Shown here piece by piece: positions 33,913-44,700 of a DNA stretch of 64,000 bases. The DNA comes from Streptomyces radicis (GTDB taxonomy: Bacteria; Actinomycetota; Actinomycetes; Streptomycetales; Streptomycetaceae), in the NCBI RefSeq assembly GCF_003626575.1, contig NZ_RBDY01000001.1:1-64000 (forward strand), in the 5' to 3' direction. Numbering within the stretch: the stretch's first letter is position 1; each line of letters starts with the position of its first letter. A model generated the notes under the pieces. That model saw only the letters and a list, made by a program, of their open reading frames with translations. It was not told where the DNA came from and made no database searches. The position numbers and the translations under genes were made by a program.

Positions 33913-35760
33913 ATGGTGCAGAGCACTTCCCTTACCCCGGCGCGCTCGGAGTCGGCGCCCCCCGCCGAGGACGAGCCCCGCTGGCTCACGTTGATCGACA
34001 TGTGCCGGGCCAGGGCGGCCGATGAGACCGACCGGAAGTATTTCTCGTTCCTCGAACACGGCGAGGAGGAGAGCGATTTCCTGACGCCGGGTGAGGTCGA
34101 CCGGCTGGCGCGCGCCATCGCCGTCACGCTGCTCGAACACGCGCCCGCCGGTTCCCGGGTCCTGCTGAACTACCCGCCGGGGCTCGCGTTCGTCCCCGCG
34201 TTCTTCGGCTGCCTGTACGCCGGGATGATCGCGGTGCCCATCCCGCCCGTCGAAGCGGGCCGCGACGGCGCCAAGACCAGCCGCCTCGAGGCGGTGACCG
34301 CGAGCTCCGAGCCCGCGGTCCTCCTGAGCACCGCCGCCACCCTGGCCAAGCTCGAGGCCAGTCAGGCCGTCGCCGAGGCGCTCTCCGGCGTGGCGCGGCT
34401 CGCCACCGACACGGTGGACCCGGAGGCGGGGGCCGCCTGGACCGCGCCCGACGTGGACGGCGACACGGTCGCCTACCTCCAGTACTCCTCGGGCTCCACC
34501 GGCCTGCCCAAGGGCGTGATGCTCACCCACGCCAACGTCCTCGACAACCTGGCGCTCATCCACGAGAACGGCTCGCGCGGCGAGCTGCCCGAGGGCTCGG
34601 CGCCCCCGCCCGTGGTCCTCTGGCTGCCGCTCTTCCACGACATGGGCCTGGTCAACGGGATCCTCCAGCCGCTGTTCGCTGGCTACGAGGTGACGCTGAT
34701 GCCGCCGCTCGCCTTCGTGCAGCACCCGTTCAACTGGCTGCGCGCCATCTCCGACCGGGGCGAGGCCATCAGCGTGGCCCCGAACTTCGCGTACGAGCTG
34801 TGCGTGCGCCGGGTCTCCGACGCGCAGGCGGCCACCCTCGACCTCAGCGGCTGGAAGCTGGCCGCCGTCGGCGCCGAGCCGGTGCGCCCCGACACGCTGG
34901 ACCGGTTCGTCGAGAAGTTCGGGCCCGCCGGGTTCCACCGGGAGACGTTCTTCCCCTGCTACGGGCTGGCCGAGTCCACCGTGATGGTCAGCGGCGGACC
35001 GGCCACCGAGGAGCCGGTGGTGCGGTCGTTCGACGCCGCGGCGCTGGTGGCGGGGAAGCTGCGGCCCGCCGCCCCCGGCGCCAGGGCGCGGCGCCTGGTC
35101 GGCTGCGGGCAGATCCAGCCCTCGCTGACGCTGCGCCTGGTCGACCCGGTCACCGGCGAGCTGTGCGCCGACGACGAGATCGGCGAGGTGTACGTCTCGG
35201 GGCACAGCGTCGGCACGGGCTACTGGAACGCGCCCGACCTCACGGACGACACCTTCAGGGCGCGGCTGCCCGACGCTCCCGAGCTGCGGTTCCTGCGCAC
35301 CGGCGACCTCGGGTTCCTCCATGAGGGGCAGCTGTTCATCACCGGGCGCCGCAAGGACGTGATCATCCTCGACGGCCTCAACTACTACCCGCACGACATC
35401 GAGGAGTCCGTCTCCCGCTGCCACCACGCCCTTCGCCAGGACCGGGTCTGCGCCTTCTCGGTGGACGACGGCGGGCGGGAGAAGCTCGTGGTGCTGGTCG
35501 AGATCGAGCGCCGCCACCGGGTCCTGCGCGCGGGGGAGACCGCCGATGGCGGCGGGCCAGGGGCGCGGAACGCCGTGGCGGCGAGCGAGATCGAGGCCGC
35601 GGTGCGCCGTGCCGTCGCCGCCGACCACGCCATCAGGGTCGCCGACACGTTGCTGCTGCGGCCCGGGATCCTCCCCTACACCAGCAGCGCCAAGATCAAG
35701 CGCGCCGAGTGCCGCGAGCGCTACGCCGCCGGGAAGTTCGATGCCGACCACCTCGCCTGA
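33913..35760 (+). CDS. Fatty acyl-AMP ligase (FAAL)
   Basis: Adenylating enzyme of 615 residues. YLQYSSGSTGLPKGVML (about residues 185-200) is the ATP-binding P-loop, CYGLAEST the A5 region, and LRTGDLGFL the A7/A8 region. ISVAPNFAYELC and the preceding insertion are characteristic of FAALs, which pass the acyl group to a carrier protein rather than to CoA. It lies 16 bases before a PKS that begins with a carrier domain, the expected acceptor. Substrate chain length is not readable from sequence. Confidence 0.93.
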   Translation: MVQSTSLTPARSESAPPAEDEPRWLTLIDMCRARAADETDRKYFSFLEHGEEESDFLTPGEVDRLARAIAVTLLEHAPAGSRVLLNYPPGLAFVPAFFGCLYAGMIAVPIPPVEAGRDGAKTSRLEAVTASSEPAVLLSTAATLAKLEASQAVAEALSGVARLATDTVDPEAGAAWTAPDVDGDTVAYLQYSSGSTGLPKGVMLTHANVLDNLALIHENGSRGELPEGSAPPPVVLWLPLFHDMGLVNGILQPLFAGYEVTLMPPLAFVQHPFNWLRAISDRGEAISVAPNFAYELCVRRVSDAQAATLDLSGWKLAAVGAEPVRPDTLDRFVEKFGPAGFHRETFFPCYGLAESTVMVSGGPATEEPVVRSFDAAALVAGKLRPAAPGARARRLVGCGQIQPSLTLRLVDPVTGELCADDEIGEVYVSGHSVGTGYWNAPDLTDDTFRARLPDAPELRFLRTGDLGFLHEGQLFITGRRKDVIILDGLNYYPHDIEESVSRCHHALRQDRVCAFSVDDGGREKLVVLVEIERRHRVLRAGETADGGGPGARNAVAASEIEAAVRRAVAADHAIRVADTLLLRPGILPYTSSAKIKRAECRERYAAGKFDADHLA

Positions 35761-35776
35761 CCCCGCAGGGAGAGCC

Positions 35777-38700
35777 ATGCCCCACGACAGCGAGAGCGAC
35801 AGGGCCGAGGCGGGCGCGCAGGACATCCGCGCCTGGCTCGCCGACCGGGTCGCCGAGATCTCAGGCACTGACGCGGCGGACATCGAGAGCACCACGCCCT
35901 TCGACGTCTACGGCGTCAACTCCACCGACGCGGTCAGCATCTCGGGCGAGCTGGCCGAGCGCTTCGGCCTGCGCCTCGCGCCCACCGCGCTCTACGACCA
36001 CCCCACCATCGACGCGCTCACCGCCCATCTGCTCCCCGGCGCCGCCGGGCCGTCCGCGGCTGCCGAGCCCGCCGCCCTGCCCGCCGCGGGTGGCGCGGGG
36101 GCCGACGACGACCCGGTCTGCCTGGTCGGGATGGCCTGCCGCTTCCCCGGACCCGCCGAGACGCCCGAGGAGTTCTGGGCGGCCCTGGCCGCCGGGGTCG
36201 ACGCCTCGGCCGACGTGCCGGCGGACCGTTGGGACGCGCGCGCCGACCTCGACGAGGACGCCGACGCGCCGGGCGCCACGTACACGAGCAAGGGCGCGTT
36301 CGTCGGCGACATCGCCGGGTTCGACCCGGCGTTCTTCGGCATCTCGCCGCGCGAGGCGCTGCGGATGGACCCGCAGCAGCGGATGCTCCTCGAGGTCTCC
36401 TGGCAGGCGCTGGAGAACGCGGGCACCGCGCCGGACCGCCTGCGCGGCAGCAGGACCGGCGTGTTCGTCGGGATGATGCCGAGCAACCAGTACGCCGCGC
36501 TCCAGCAGGACCGCACCGGGCCCGAGGTGCTCGACGACCCCTATCTCGGCCTGGGCACCTCGTCGAGCGTGGTCGCGGGCCGCCTTTCCTACCTGCTCGA
36601 CCTGCGCGGGCCAAGCCTGGTGCTCGACACCGCCTGCTCCTCCTCGCTGGTCGCCCTCCACCTGGCCGCCCGCTCACTGCGCAGCGGCGAGACCGACCTC
36701 GCCCTGGTCGGCGGCGTCAGTGCCACGCTGCACGCCGACACCTACAAGCAGGCGTGCAAGATGCGGATGCTCGCCCGCGACGGCCGCTGCAAGACGTTCG
36801 ACGCCGCCGCCGACGGCTTCCTGCTCGGCGAGGGCTGCGGCGTGGTGGTCCTGGAGCGGCTCAGCGACGCGACGGCGCGCGGGCACCGGGTGCTCGCGGT
36901 GATCCGCGGCTCCGCGGTCAACCAGGACGGCACGAGCAACGGCCTCACCGCCCCCAACGGCGCCGCGCAGGTCGCGGTGATCCGCGCCGCCCACGCCGAC
37001 GCCGGCGTCACCCCCGAGGCGGTCGACTACGTCGAGGCGCACGGTTCGGGCACGCTGCTCGGCGACTCCATCGAGATGAGCGGCCTCCACACGGTGTTCG
37101 GCCCCACCCGGACGGCGGACGCGCCGCTGATCGTCGGCGCGGTGAAGACCAACATCGGCCACCTGGTCGGCGCCGCGGGCATGGCCGGGCTGATCAAGAC
37201 CGTCCTCGCCCTCGGCCACGGTGGCATCCCCGCGAACCTGCACCACGAGGAGCCCAACCCCACCATCGACTGGGACCGTTGCCCCACGCTGCTGCCCGAC
37301 CGGCTCATCGCCTGGCCGGAGACCGGGCGGCCCCGGCTGGCCGGGGTCAGCTCCTTCGGCTGGTCAGGCACCAACGCCCATGTCGTTCTCGAGCAGCCGC
37401 CCGCGCCCGAGCGCGCCCCGGCGCCCGAGGCGCCCCGCGTGCTGCCGCTCTCCGCGCGCACCCCCGGCGCGCTCACCGCGGCCGCCGCGCGCCTGGCCGC
37501 CAGGCTGCGCGCCGAGCCCGCGCTCCGCCTCGACGACGTCGCCGCCACCCTGCGCGCCGGGCGCAGTGTCCTGGAGTACCGCGCCGCCGTGGTCGGCGTG
37601 AGCGCCGAGGGGGCCGCGGAGGCGCTGGAGCGCCTGGCCGCCCCCGCCGCCTCCGCCCACCTGCCCGCCGGGCGCGTCACTCCGGTCGCGCTGCTGCTGC
37701 CCGGCACCGGCGAGCTGCGGGTCGGCACCGGGCGTCGGCTCTACGAGACCGACGCCGCCTACCGCGCGGCGTTCGACGCCTGCGCCGTGGCCGCCCGTGA
37801 GTCGCTCGACGCCGATCTGCGGGAGATCGTCTACCCGGAGGGCGCCTCCGACGAGGGGCCGAGCACGGCGTTCGGTCCTGGCGCGCGCGCCGCGGACGCC
37901 GACTCGCCGCTCCACGGGCGGCTCGACATCGGCCATGCCGCCGTCTTCGCCGTGGACTACGCCTGCGCCGCGCTCTGGCGCGCCCGCGGCGTCGAGCCCA
38001 CCGCGCTGCTCGGCTACAGCCTCGGGGAGTATGTCGCGGCCTGCCTGGCCGGGGTCTTCACCCTCGAGGACGCCCTGCTGCTGGTCGTCAGGCGCGCCCA
38101 GCTGGTCGCCGGGGCGGCGCCAGGCGCGATGACCACGGTGGCGCTGCCCGCCGAGCGCGTCCGCCCGTTGCTCACCCGCGACGTGGGCATCGCCGCCGCC
38201 AACGGCCCGCTGACCAGCGTGGTCTCGGGCCCCACCGAGGCGGTCGAGGCGTTCGAGGACCGGCTGCGCGGCGAGCGCGTCGCGCACCTGCGGATCCCCA
38301 CGGGCCGCGCCATGCACGCGCCGATGCTGGCGCCTCAGGCGGAGGAGCTCAGGGCGCTGGTCGCCTCGCTGCCCCGGCGGGCGCCGACGATCCCCTACCT
38401 GTCCAACGTCACCGGCACCTGGATCGCCGCGGACGAGGCCCGCGACCCGGCGTACTGGGCGCGTCACCTGCTGGGCACCGTCCGGTTCGCCGAGGCCGTG
38501 GAACGTCTGGTCGAGGGCGAGCCCAAGGCGCTGGTCGAGGCCGGTCCCGGGCAACTCGCCAGCTTCGCCACCCAGATCGTCACCGCGTCGGGCGGTCGGA
38601 CCACCGCGGTCGCGCTGCCCACGCTCCCCGGTGCCGCCGACCGGCGCGGTGTCGAGACGGTCGTCGCGGGCACCCTGGCCCGGCTGTGGACGCAGGGCGC

Positions 38701-41700
38701 CGCGGTCGATCCGGCGCCCCCGGACGACGCGGCCCTGACCGTCACGCTGCCCGGCTACCCGTTCGAACACCAGCGGCTCTGGCCCGCGTTGCGCGAGCGG
38801 GACGACGCCGCCCCCGGGCCCGCCGCCGCGCCGGGCGAGGCCCCCAGGACCTATGTGCCGGAGTGGACCGAGGCCCCGGCGGAGGGCGGCGGGCGGCCCG
38901 TCGGCCCCTTCCTGCTCTACGCCGACGCGCTCGGCCTGGCCGACCGGCTGGCCCTGCGCCTCGGCGAGGAGGCGTCCTGCGTGACCGTCACGGCGGGCGA
39001 GGCGTTCGCCCGCACCGGGCCCTCCTCGTTCGCGATACGGCCCGGCGCGGTCGAGGACCACGCGCGGCTGCTCGCCGAGCTGCCCGCCGAGGCGCTGCCC
39101 CGCACCGTGGTGCACCTCTGGTCGGTGAGCGGGCCGACGCCGCCGGACCTCGGCGCTCAGCAGGAGCTGGGCTTCACCGGGGTGCGGCACGCCGCGACCA
39201 CGCTGGCCGCGGCCGTGCCCGAGGGCGCCAGGCTGCTGGTGGTCAGCGACGGCGGCCAGGTGGTGCCGGGGGACGAGACCGCGCACCTGGGCAAGGCCAC
39301 GCTCGGCGGCCCTGTCCTGACCGTTCCCCAGGAGTACCCCGGCTGGTCATGCCGCTGGATCGACCTGGCGCCCGAGGCGTCGGGCGGTGACGCGGCGGCC
39401 GACGCGCTGCTCGCCGAGCTGGGCTGGCCCGGCCCGGAGTCGGCCGTCGCGTGGCGGTCGGGGACGCGCCGGGTGCGGCGCTACCGCGAGACCGCCGTCA
39501 CCCCCTCGGGGGTGGCGCCGCGCGACGGCGGCACCTATCTGATCACCGGCGGGCTCGGCCAGCTCGGCCTGGTCATCGCGGGCCACTTCGCCGCCCGCGC
39601 GCGGGACGTGCGGCTCGTGCTGACCGGCCGCTCAGGGCTGCCGCCGCGCGAGCGCTGGGACGAGGTGCTGGCGAACGCGCCCGAGAGCGGCGACGCGGCC
39701 CGGATACGCGGCGTGCGGGAGCTTGAGGGGCGCGGCGCCTCGGTGCTCGTGGCCGCCGCGGATGTCGCGGACCCGGCGGCGCTGCGCGCGGCGCTCGACG
39801 CCGCCGCCCTGCGGTTCGGGCCGCTCACGGGCGTGGTGCACGCGGCCGGGCTCACCTCGGCCGATGTGTTCGCCCCGCTGGCCGGGGTGACGGACGAGCA
39901 GATCGCGGCGCACTTCGCCGCCAAGGTGCACGGCACCCTGGCACTCGGCGAGGCGCTTCAGGGCGCCGAGCCGGAGTTCGTGCTGCTGATGTCGTCCATG
40001 TCCGCCGTGCTCGGCGGGCTCGGCTTCACCGGCTACGCGGCGGCCAACGCGTTCCTCGACCGCTGCGCCGAGGCGCGGAGCGCGGGCGTGGGCGCGGGCG
40101 CCGCCGCGTCAGGCGTCTGGCAGAGCGTGGCCTGGGACACGTGGCGTTCCACCGTGGAAGGTCCCGACACCGGCGGCATCGGCGCCTCGCTCGCCCGCTA
40201 CTCCTTCCCCGCCGAGCAGGCGCTCGCGGTGCTCGACCGGGTGCTCGGCGGGCCCGCGCGGCTCGTGGTGGTCAAGGGCGAGCTCGCCCCCAGGATCAGC
40301 GCCTGGGTGGGCGGGGCCGACCCGTTCGCGCCCCGGCACGAGAGCCCGGCACCCGCCGCCGTGGGCGGCGACCGGTTCGCCCGTCCCGAGCTGGCCCAGC
40401 GGTTCGTGCCGGTCAGCAACGACGACGAGCGGCGGCTGGCCGCCCTGTGGGGACAGGCGCTCGGCCTGGCCGATGTGGGCTCCCACGACAACTTCTTCGA
40501 CCTGGGCGGCAATTCGCTGGTCGGGATGCAGCTGATGAACTCCATCGGCAAGGAGTTCCGCAGGGCGTTGCCCGCCGTGGCGCTGTTCGAGGCGCCGACC
40601 GTGAGCGCGATGGCGGCCTATCTGCGGGAGCTGCCCCCGACGGGCGGTCAGCCGCGGGTGGCGCCGGCGGAGCCCGCGACGCCCTCGGCGCCTGCCACGC
40701 CCGTCGCCGCCCCGCCACCCGCGGCCCAGGGCAGGGCGGCCGCTCCCGCCGCCGCCCCGGCTCCGGCCGCCGCGCCCGAGAACGCGGTCGCGCCCGAGAG
40801 CGCGGTCGCCATCATCGGCATGGCGGGCCGCTTCCCCGGCGCCGAGGACCTCGACCGCTTCTGGCAGGTGCTCCGCGACGGCGTGGAGACCATCTCCTTC
40901 TTCACCGAGGAGGAGATGGTCGCGGCCGGGGTCCCGGCCGAGCTGGTGAGCAGCCCCGGCTATGTCAGGGCCCGCCCGGTGCTCGACCACATCGACCTCT
41001 TCGACGGGGAGTTCTTCGGCTACAACCCGCGCGAGGCCCGGCTGCTCGACCCGCAGCAGCGGCTCTTCCTCGAGTGCTGCTGGGAGGCGCTCGAGAGCGC
41101 GGGGTACGGCGACGGCGACGCGTCCCGCTCGGTCGGCGTCTTCGGCGGCGCCAACCTCAGCACCTATATCCGCAAGATCTTCGAGGACCCGGAGACCGCG
41201 TCCTCGGTCAACGAGTACCAGGTGGTGATCAGCAACGACAAGGACGCGCTGACCACCAACGTCTCCTACCGGTTCAACCTCGGCGGCCCCTCGCTCGGCG
41301 TCCAGACGTTCTGCTCCACCTCGCTGGTTGCCGTGCACCTCGCGGCCCGCAGCGTGCTGGGCGGCGAGTGCGAGATGGCGCTGGCTGGCGGGGTCTCGAT
41401 CCGGGTGCCCGACCGGGTGGGGCACGTCTACCAGGAGGGCGGGATGGAGAGTCCTGACGGCCACGTCAGGACCTTCGACGCCGACGCCCGCGGCTCCATC
41501 TTCGGGGACGGCGCCGCGGTGGTCCTGGTCAAGCGGCTCTCCGCGGCCATCGCGGACGGCGACCCCGTGGCCGCCGTGATCCGCGGCTCCGCGGTGAACA
41601 ACGACGGCTCCCTCAAGGTCGGCTTCACCGCCCCCAGCGTCCGTGGCCAGGCCGCCGTGATCTCCGCGGCGCTGAACCACGCGGGCGTCGCGCCGGACGA

Positions 41701-44700
41701 GGTCTCCTACGTCGAGGCCCACGGCACCGCGACCGAGCTGGGCGACCCCATCGAGATGTCCGCGCTCGGCCGCGCGTTCGCCGGCGTGCGGGCCGGGCGG
41801 GTCAAGGTCGGCTCGGTGAAGACCAACCTCGGCCATCTGGACCGCGCCGCGGGCGCCACCGGGCTCATCAAGACGGTGCTGAGCCTTCAGCACCGCCAGC
41901 TGCCCCCGAGCCTCCACTTCCGCACCCCCAACCCGGAGATCGACTTCACCGGTGGCCCCTTCCGGGTCAACACGGAGCTGACGCCGTGGGAGTCGGATGG
42001 CCGCCCGCGCCGCGCCGGGATCAACTCGCTCGGCATGGGCGGCACCAACGTCCACGTGGTGCTCGAGGAGGCGCCGCCCCTGCCGCCGGGCGACCAGGGC
42101 CGCGACCTTCAGGTGCTCGTCCTCTCCGCCAGGAGCCGGGAGGCGCTCGACGAGGCGGGCCGCCGCCTCGCCCGGCACCTGCGCCGCCACCCCGCGCAGT
42201 CCCTCGCCGACGTGGCCTACACGCTCCAGGTGGGGCGCCAGCGGTTCGACGAGCGCAGGGCGTTGGTCGCGCGCGGCACCGAGGACGCGCTCCGGTTGCT
42301 CGAGAGCGCCGGGGCGGACGAGGTGCACGAGCGGCGCGAGAAGCGGCGCGAGCGCCCCGTCGGGTATCTGTTCCCCGGCGCGGGGGCCGCGTACGCCGGG
42401 ATGGCCGCGGGGCTCCATCTCTCCGAGGAGTCCTTCCGCGCGACCGTGGACGAGTGCTGCGCCCTGCTGCCCCCGGCGCTCGCCGCCGCGGTCGGGGACG
42501 TGCTCACCGGCGCGGCCGATGACGAGGCGCCGGTCGGCACCGGCGTGGCCGCCTGCGCCGCGTTCGTCCTCGGCTACGCGCTCGCCAGCCTGCTGGCCTC
42601 CTGGGGCCTGCGCCCCGACTCCCTCGCGGGCGTCGGCGTCGGCGAGTTCACCGCCGCCTGCGTGGCGGGCGTGCTCTCCCCGCCCGACGCGCTCGCCCTC
42701 GTCGCCGAGGCCGCCCGGGTGGCCGAGGCGGACGCGGGGGCCGAGGGCGAACGTGAGCTCGCCGCCTGGATCCGCGCCAAGGTGACCCTGGCCGCCCCCG
42801 CCGTGCCCTGCGCCCGCCGGGACACCGGCGGCTGGCTCGACGGCTCGGCCGCCACCGACCCTGAGCACTGGGCGCGCCGCGCCCTGGCCGCCGACGGCGA
42901 CGCCACGGCCTCGGCCGTCCCCGCCGCCGCTCCGCTGCTCGCCGAGCCGGACCGGCTGCTGCTCGAGATCGGCCCCGGCGAGACGTTCACCGCCGCCCTC
43001 ACCGCGCTGCCCGAGGTCTCCGACGACCGCGCCGGGCTGATCCTCCCCACCCTCCCGGGGCGCGGCAACCGGCACGGCGGCGCCGCCGCGGTGCACACCG
43101 CGGTGGCCCGCGCCTGGGTGGCGGGGGCCGACCTCGACTGGGCCGCGTACCACGGGGACCGGCGGCGCCTACGGCTGCCGCTGCCCACCTACCCGTTCCA
43201 GCGCAGCCGCTACTGGATCGACACCGACGCCCCCGCGCCCGGCTCACGCCTCCGGCGCGAGCTCCCGGCCGACGCGCCGCCGGGCGCCCGGCTCGCCGCC
43301 CTGGCCAAGCTGCCGCCCGAGCGGTGGCTCCACGCCCCCGGCTGGCGGCAGCTCGCCCCACGCCCCGCTCCGGCCGAGGCCGATCCGGCGACCGGGACCT
43401 GGCTGCTGCTCGCCGACGCGGCGGGCGTGGCCGAGGCGTTGGCCGCCGAGATCGCCGCCGCGGGGGGCGACACGGTGATCGCCACGCCCGCGGCCGAGTT
43501 CGCGCGCACCGACCGGGACGCCGTCGCGCTCGACCCCAAGGACGCCTCGCACTGGACCGAGCTGTTCCAGGTGCTGCGGGCCGAGGGCCGCGCGCCCGCG
43601 AGGATCGCCCACCTGTGGGCCGTGGACCCGGTGCCCGAGCACGCCACCGGCACCGACCGCGCCGACCAGGGCTTCTACAGCACGCTGGCGCTGCTCCAGG
43701 CCATCGGTGGCGAGTCGGACGCCGGGCGCGGTGGGCTCGCGCTGGTCACCTCCGGCGCCTTCGACGTGACCGGCTCCGACCCGGTGGACCCGGCCAAGGC
43801 CACCACCGTCGGCCCGGCCAAGGTCGCGCCGCTCGAGTACCCGGGGCTGGACGTACGGCACATCGACGTGCCAGCGCCCGGCGACCGGGAGGCCGCGGCC
43901 GCGCTCGCCGCCCTGCTCGTCAGGGAGCTGACCGGGGAGCGCGACGAACGGCACGTGGCCCTGCGCGGCCGACGCCGCTGGACCCCGACGCACACCCAGC
44001 TGCCGCCCGCTGCGGCGCCGGAGCCTGGTGAGGTGCTGCGCGAGGGCGGCGTCTACCTCATCACCGGCGGCCTCGGCGGCATCGGCCTGGCGATGGCCAG
44101 GTCGCTGGCGGGCTCCGTACGCGCCCGGCTGGTGCTCGCGGGCCGCTCGGGGCTTCCCGACCGCGCCGAGTGGGACGCGATCCTCGCCGACCGCGAGGCC
44201 GCGCCCGAGCTGGCGCACCGCGTCGAGCGGGTGCGGGAGTTGGAGCGCCTCGGCGCCGAGGTCCTGGTGGTGCGGATGGACGTCGCCGACCCCGGCGAGG
44301 TGGCGGACGCGGTGGCCGCGGCCGTCGGGCGCTTCGGCCGCGTCGACGGCGTCATCCACGCGGCGGGCCTGCCAGGCCTCGGGGTGATGCAGTACAAGTC
44401 GGCCGAGGCGGCGACCGAGGTGCTGCGGCCCAAGCTGGCGGGCGCGGCCGCGCTGCGCGAGGCGCTGGCCGGGGTGCCGGTGGACTTCCTCGCGCTGTTC
44501 TCGTCCACCGCGGCCGTCACGGGCGGCGGCCCGGGCCAGGCCGACTACGCCGCGGCCAACGCGGCGCTCGGGGCCGAGGCCGAGCGCGCCGCCTCGGGCG
44601 CGCGGCCCCGGACGGTCACCGTCGACTGGGGCGAATGGCGGTGGAACGCCTGGGACATGGCGCTGGCCGGGTTCGACGCGGCCACCACCGACTTCCTCAG

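Noticed and set aside
42630..42970. Shortened AT2 as a sequencing frameshift
   Set aside because: The frame runs unbroken from KS2 through KR2, and there are about 190 fewer nucleotides between the anchors than in AT1, so the segment is absent rather than shifted.
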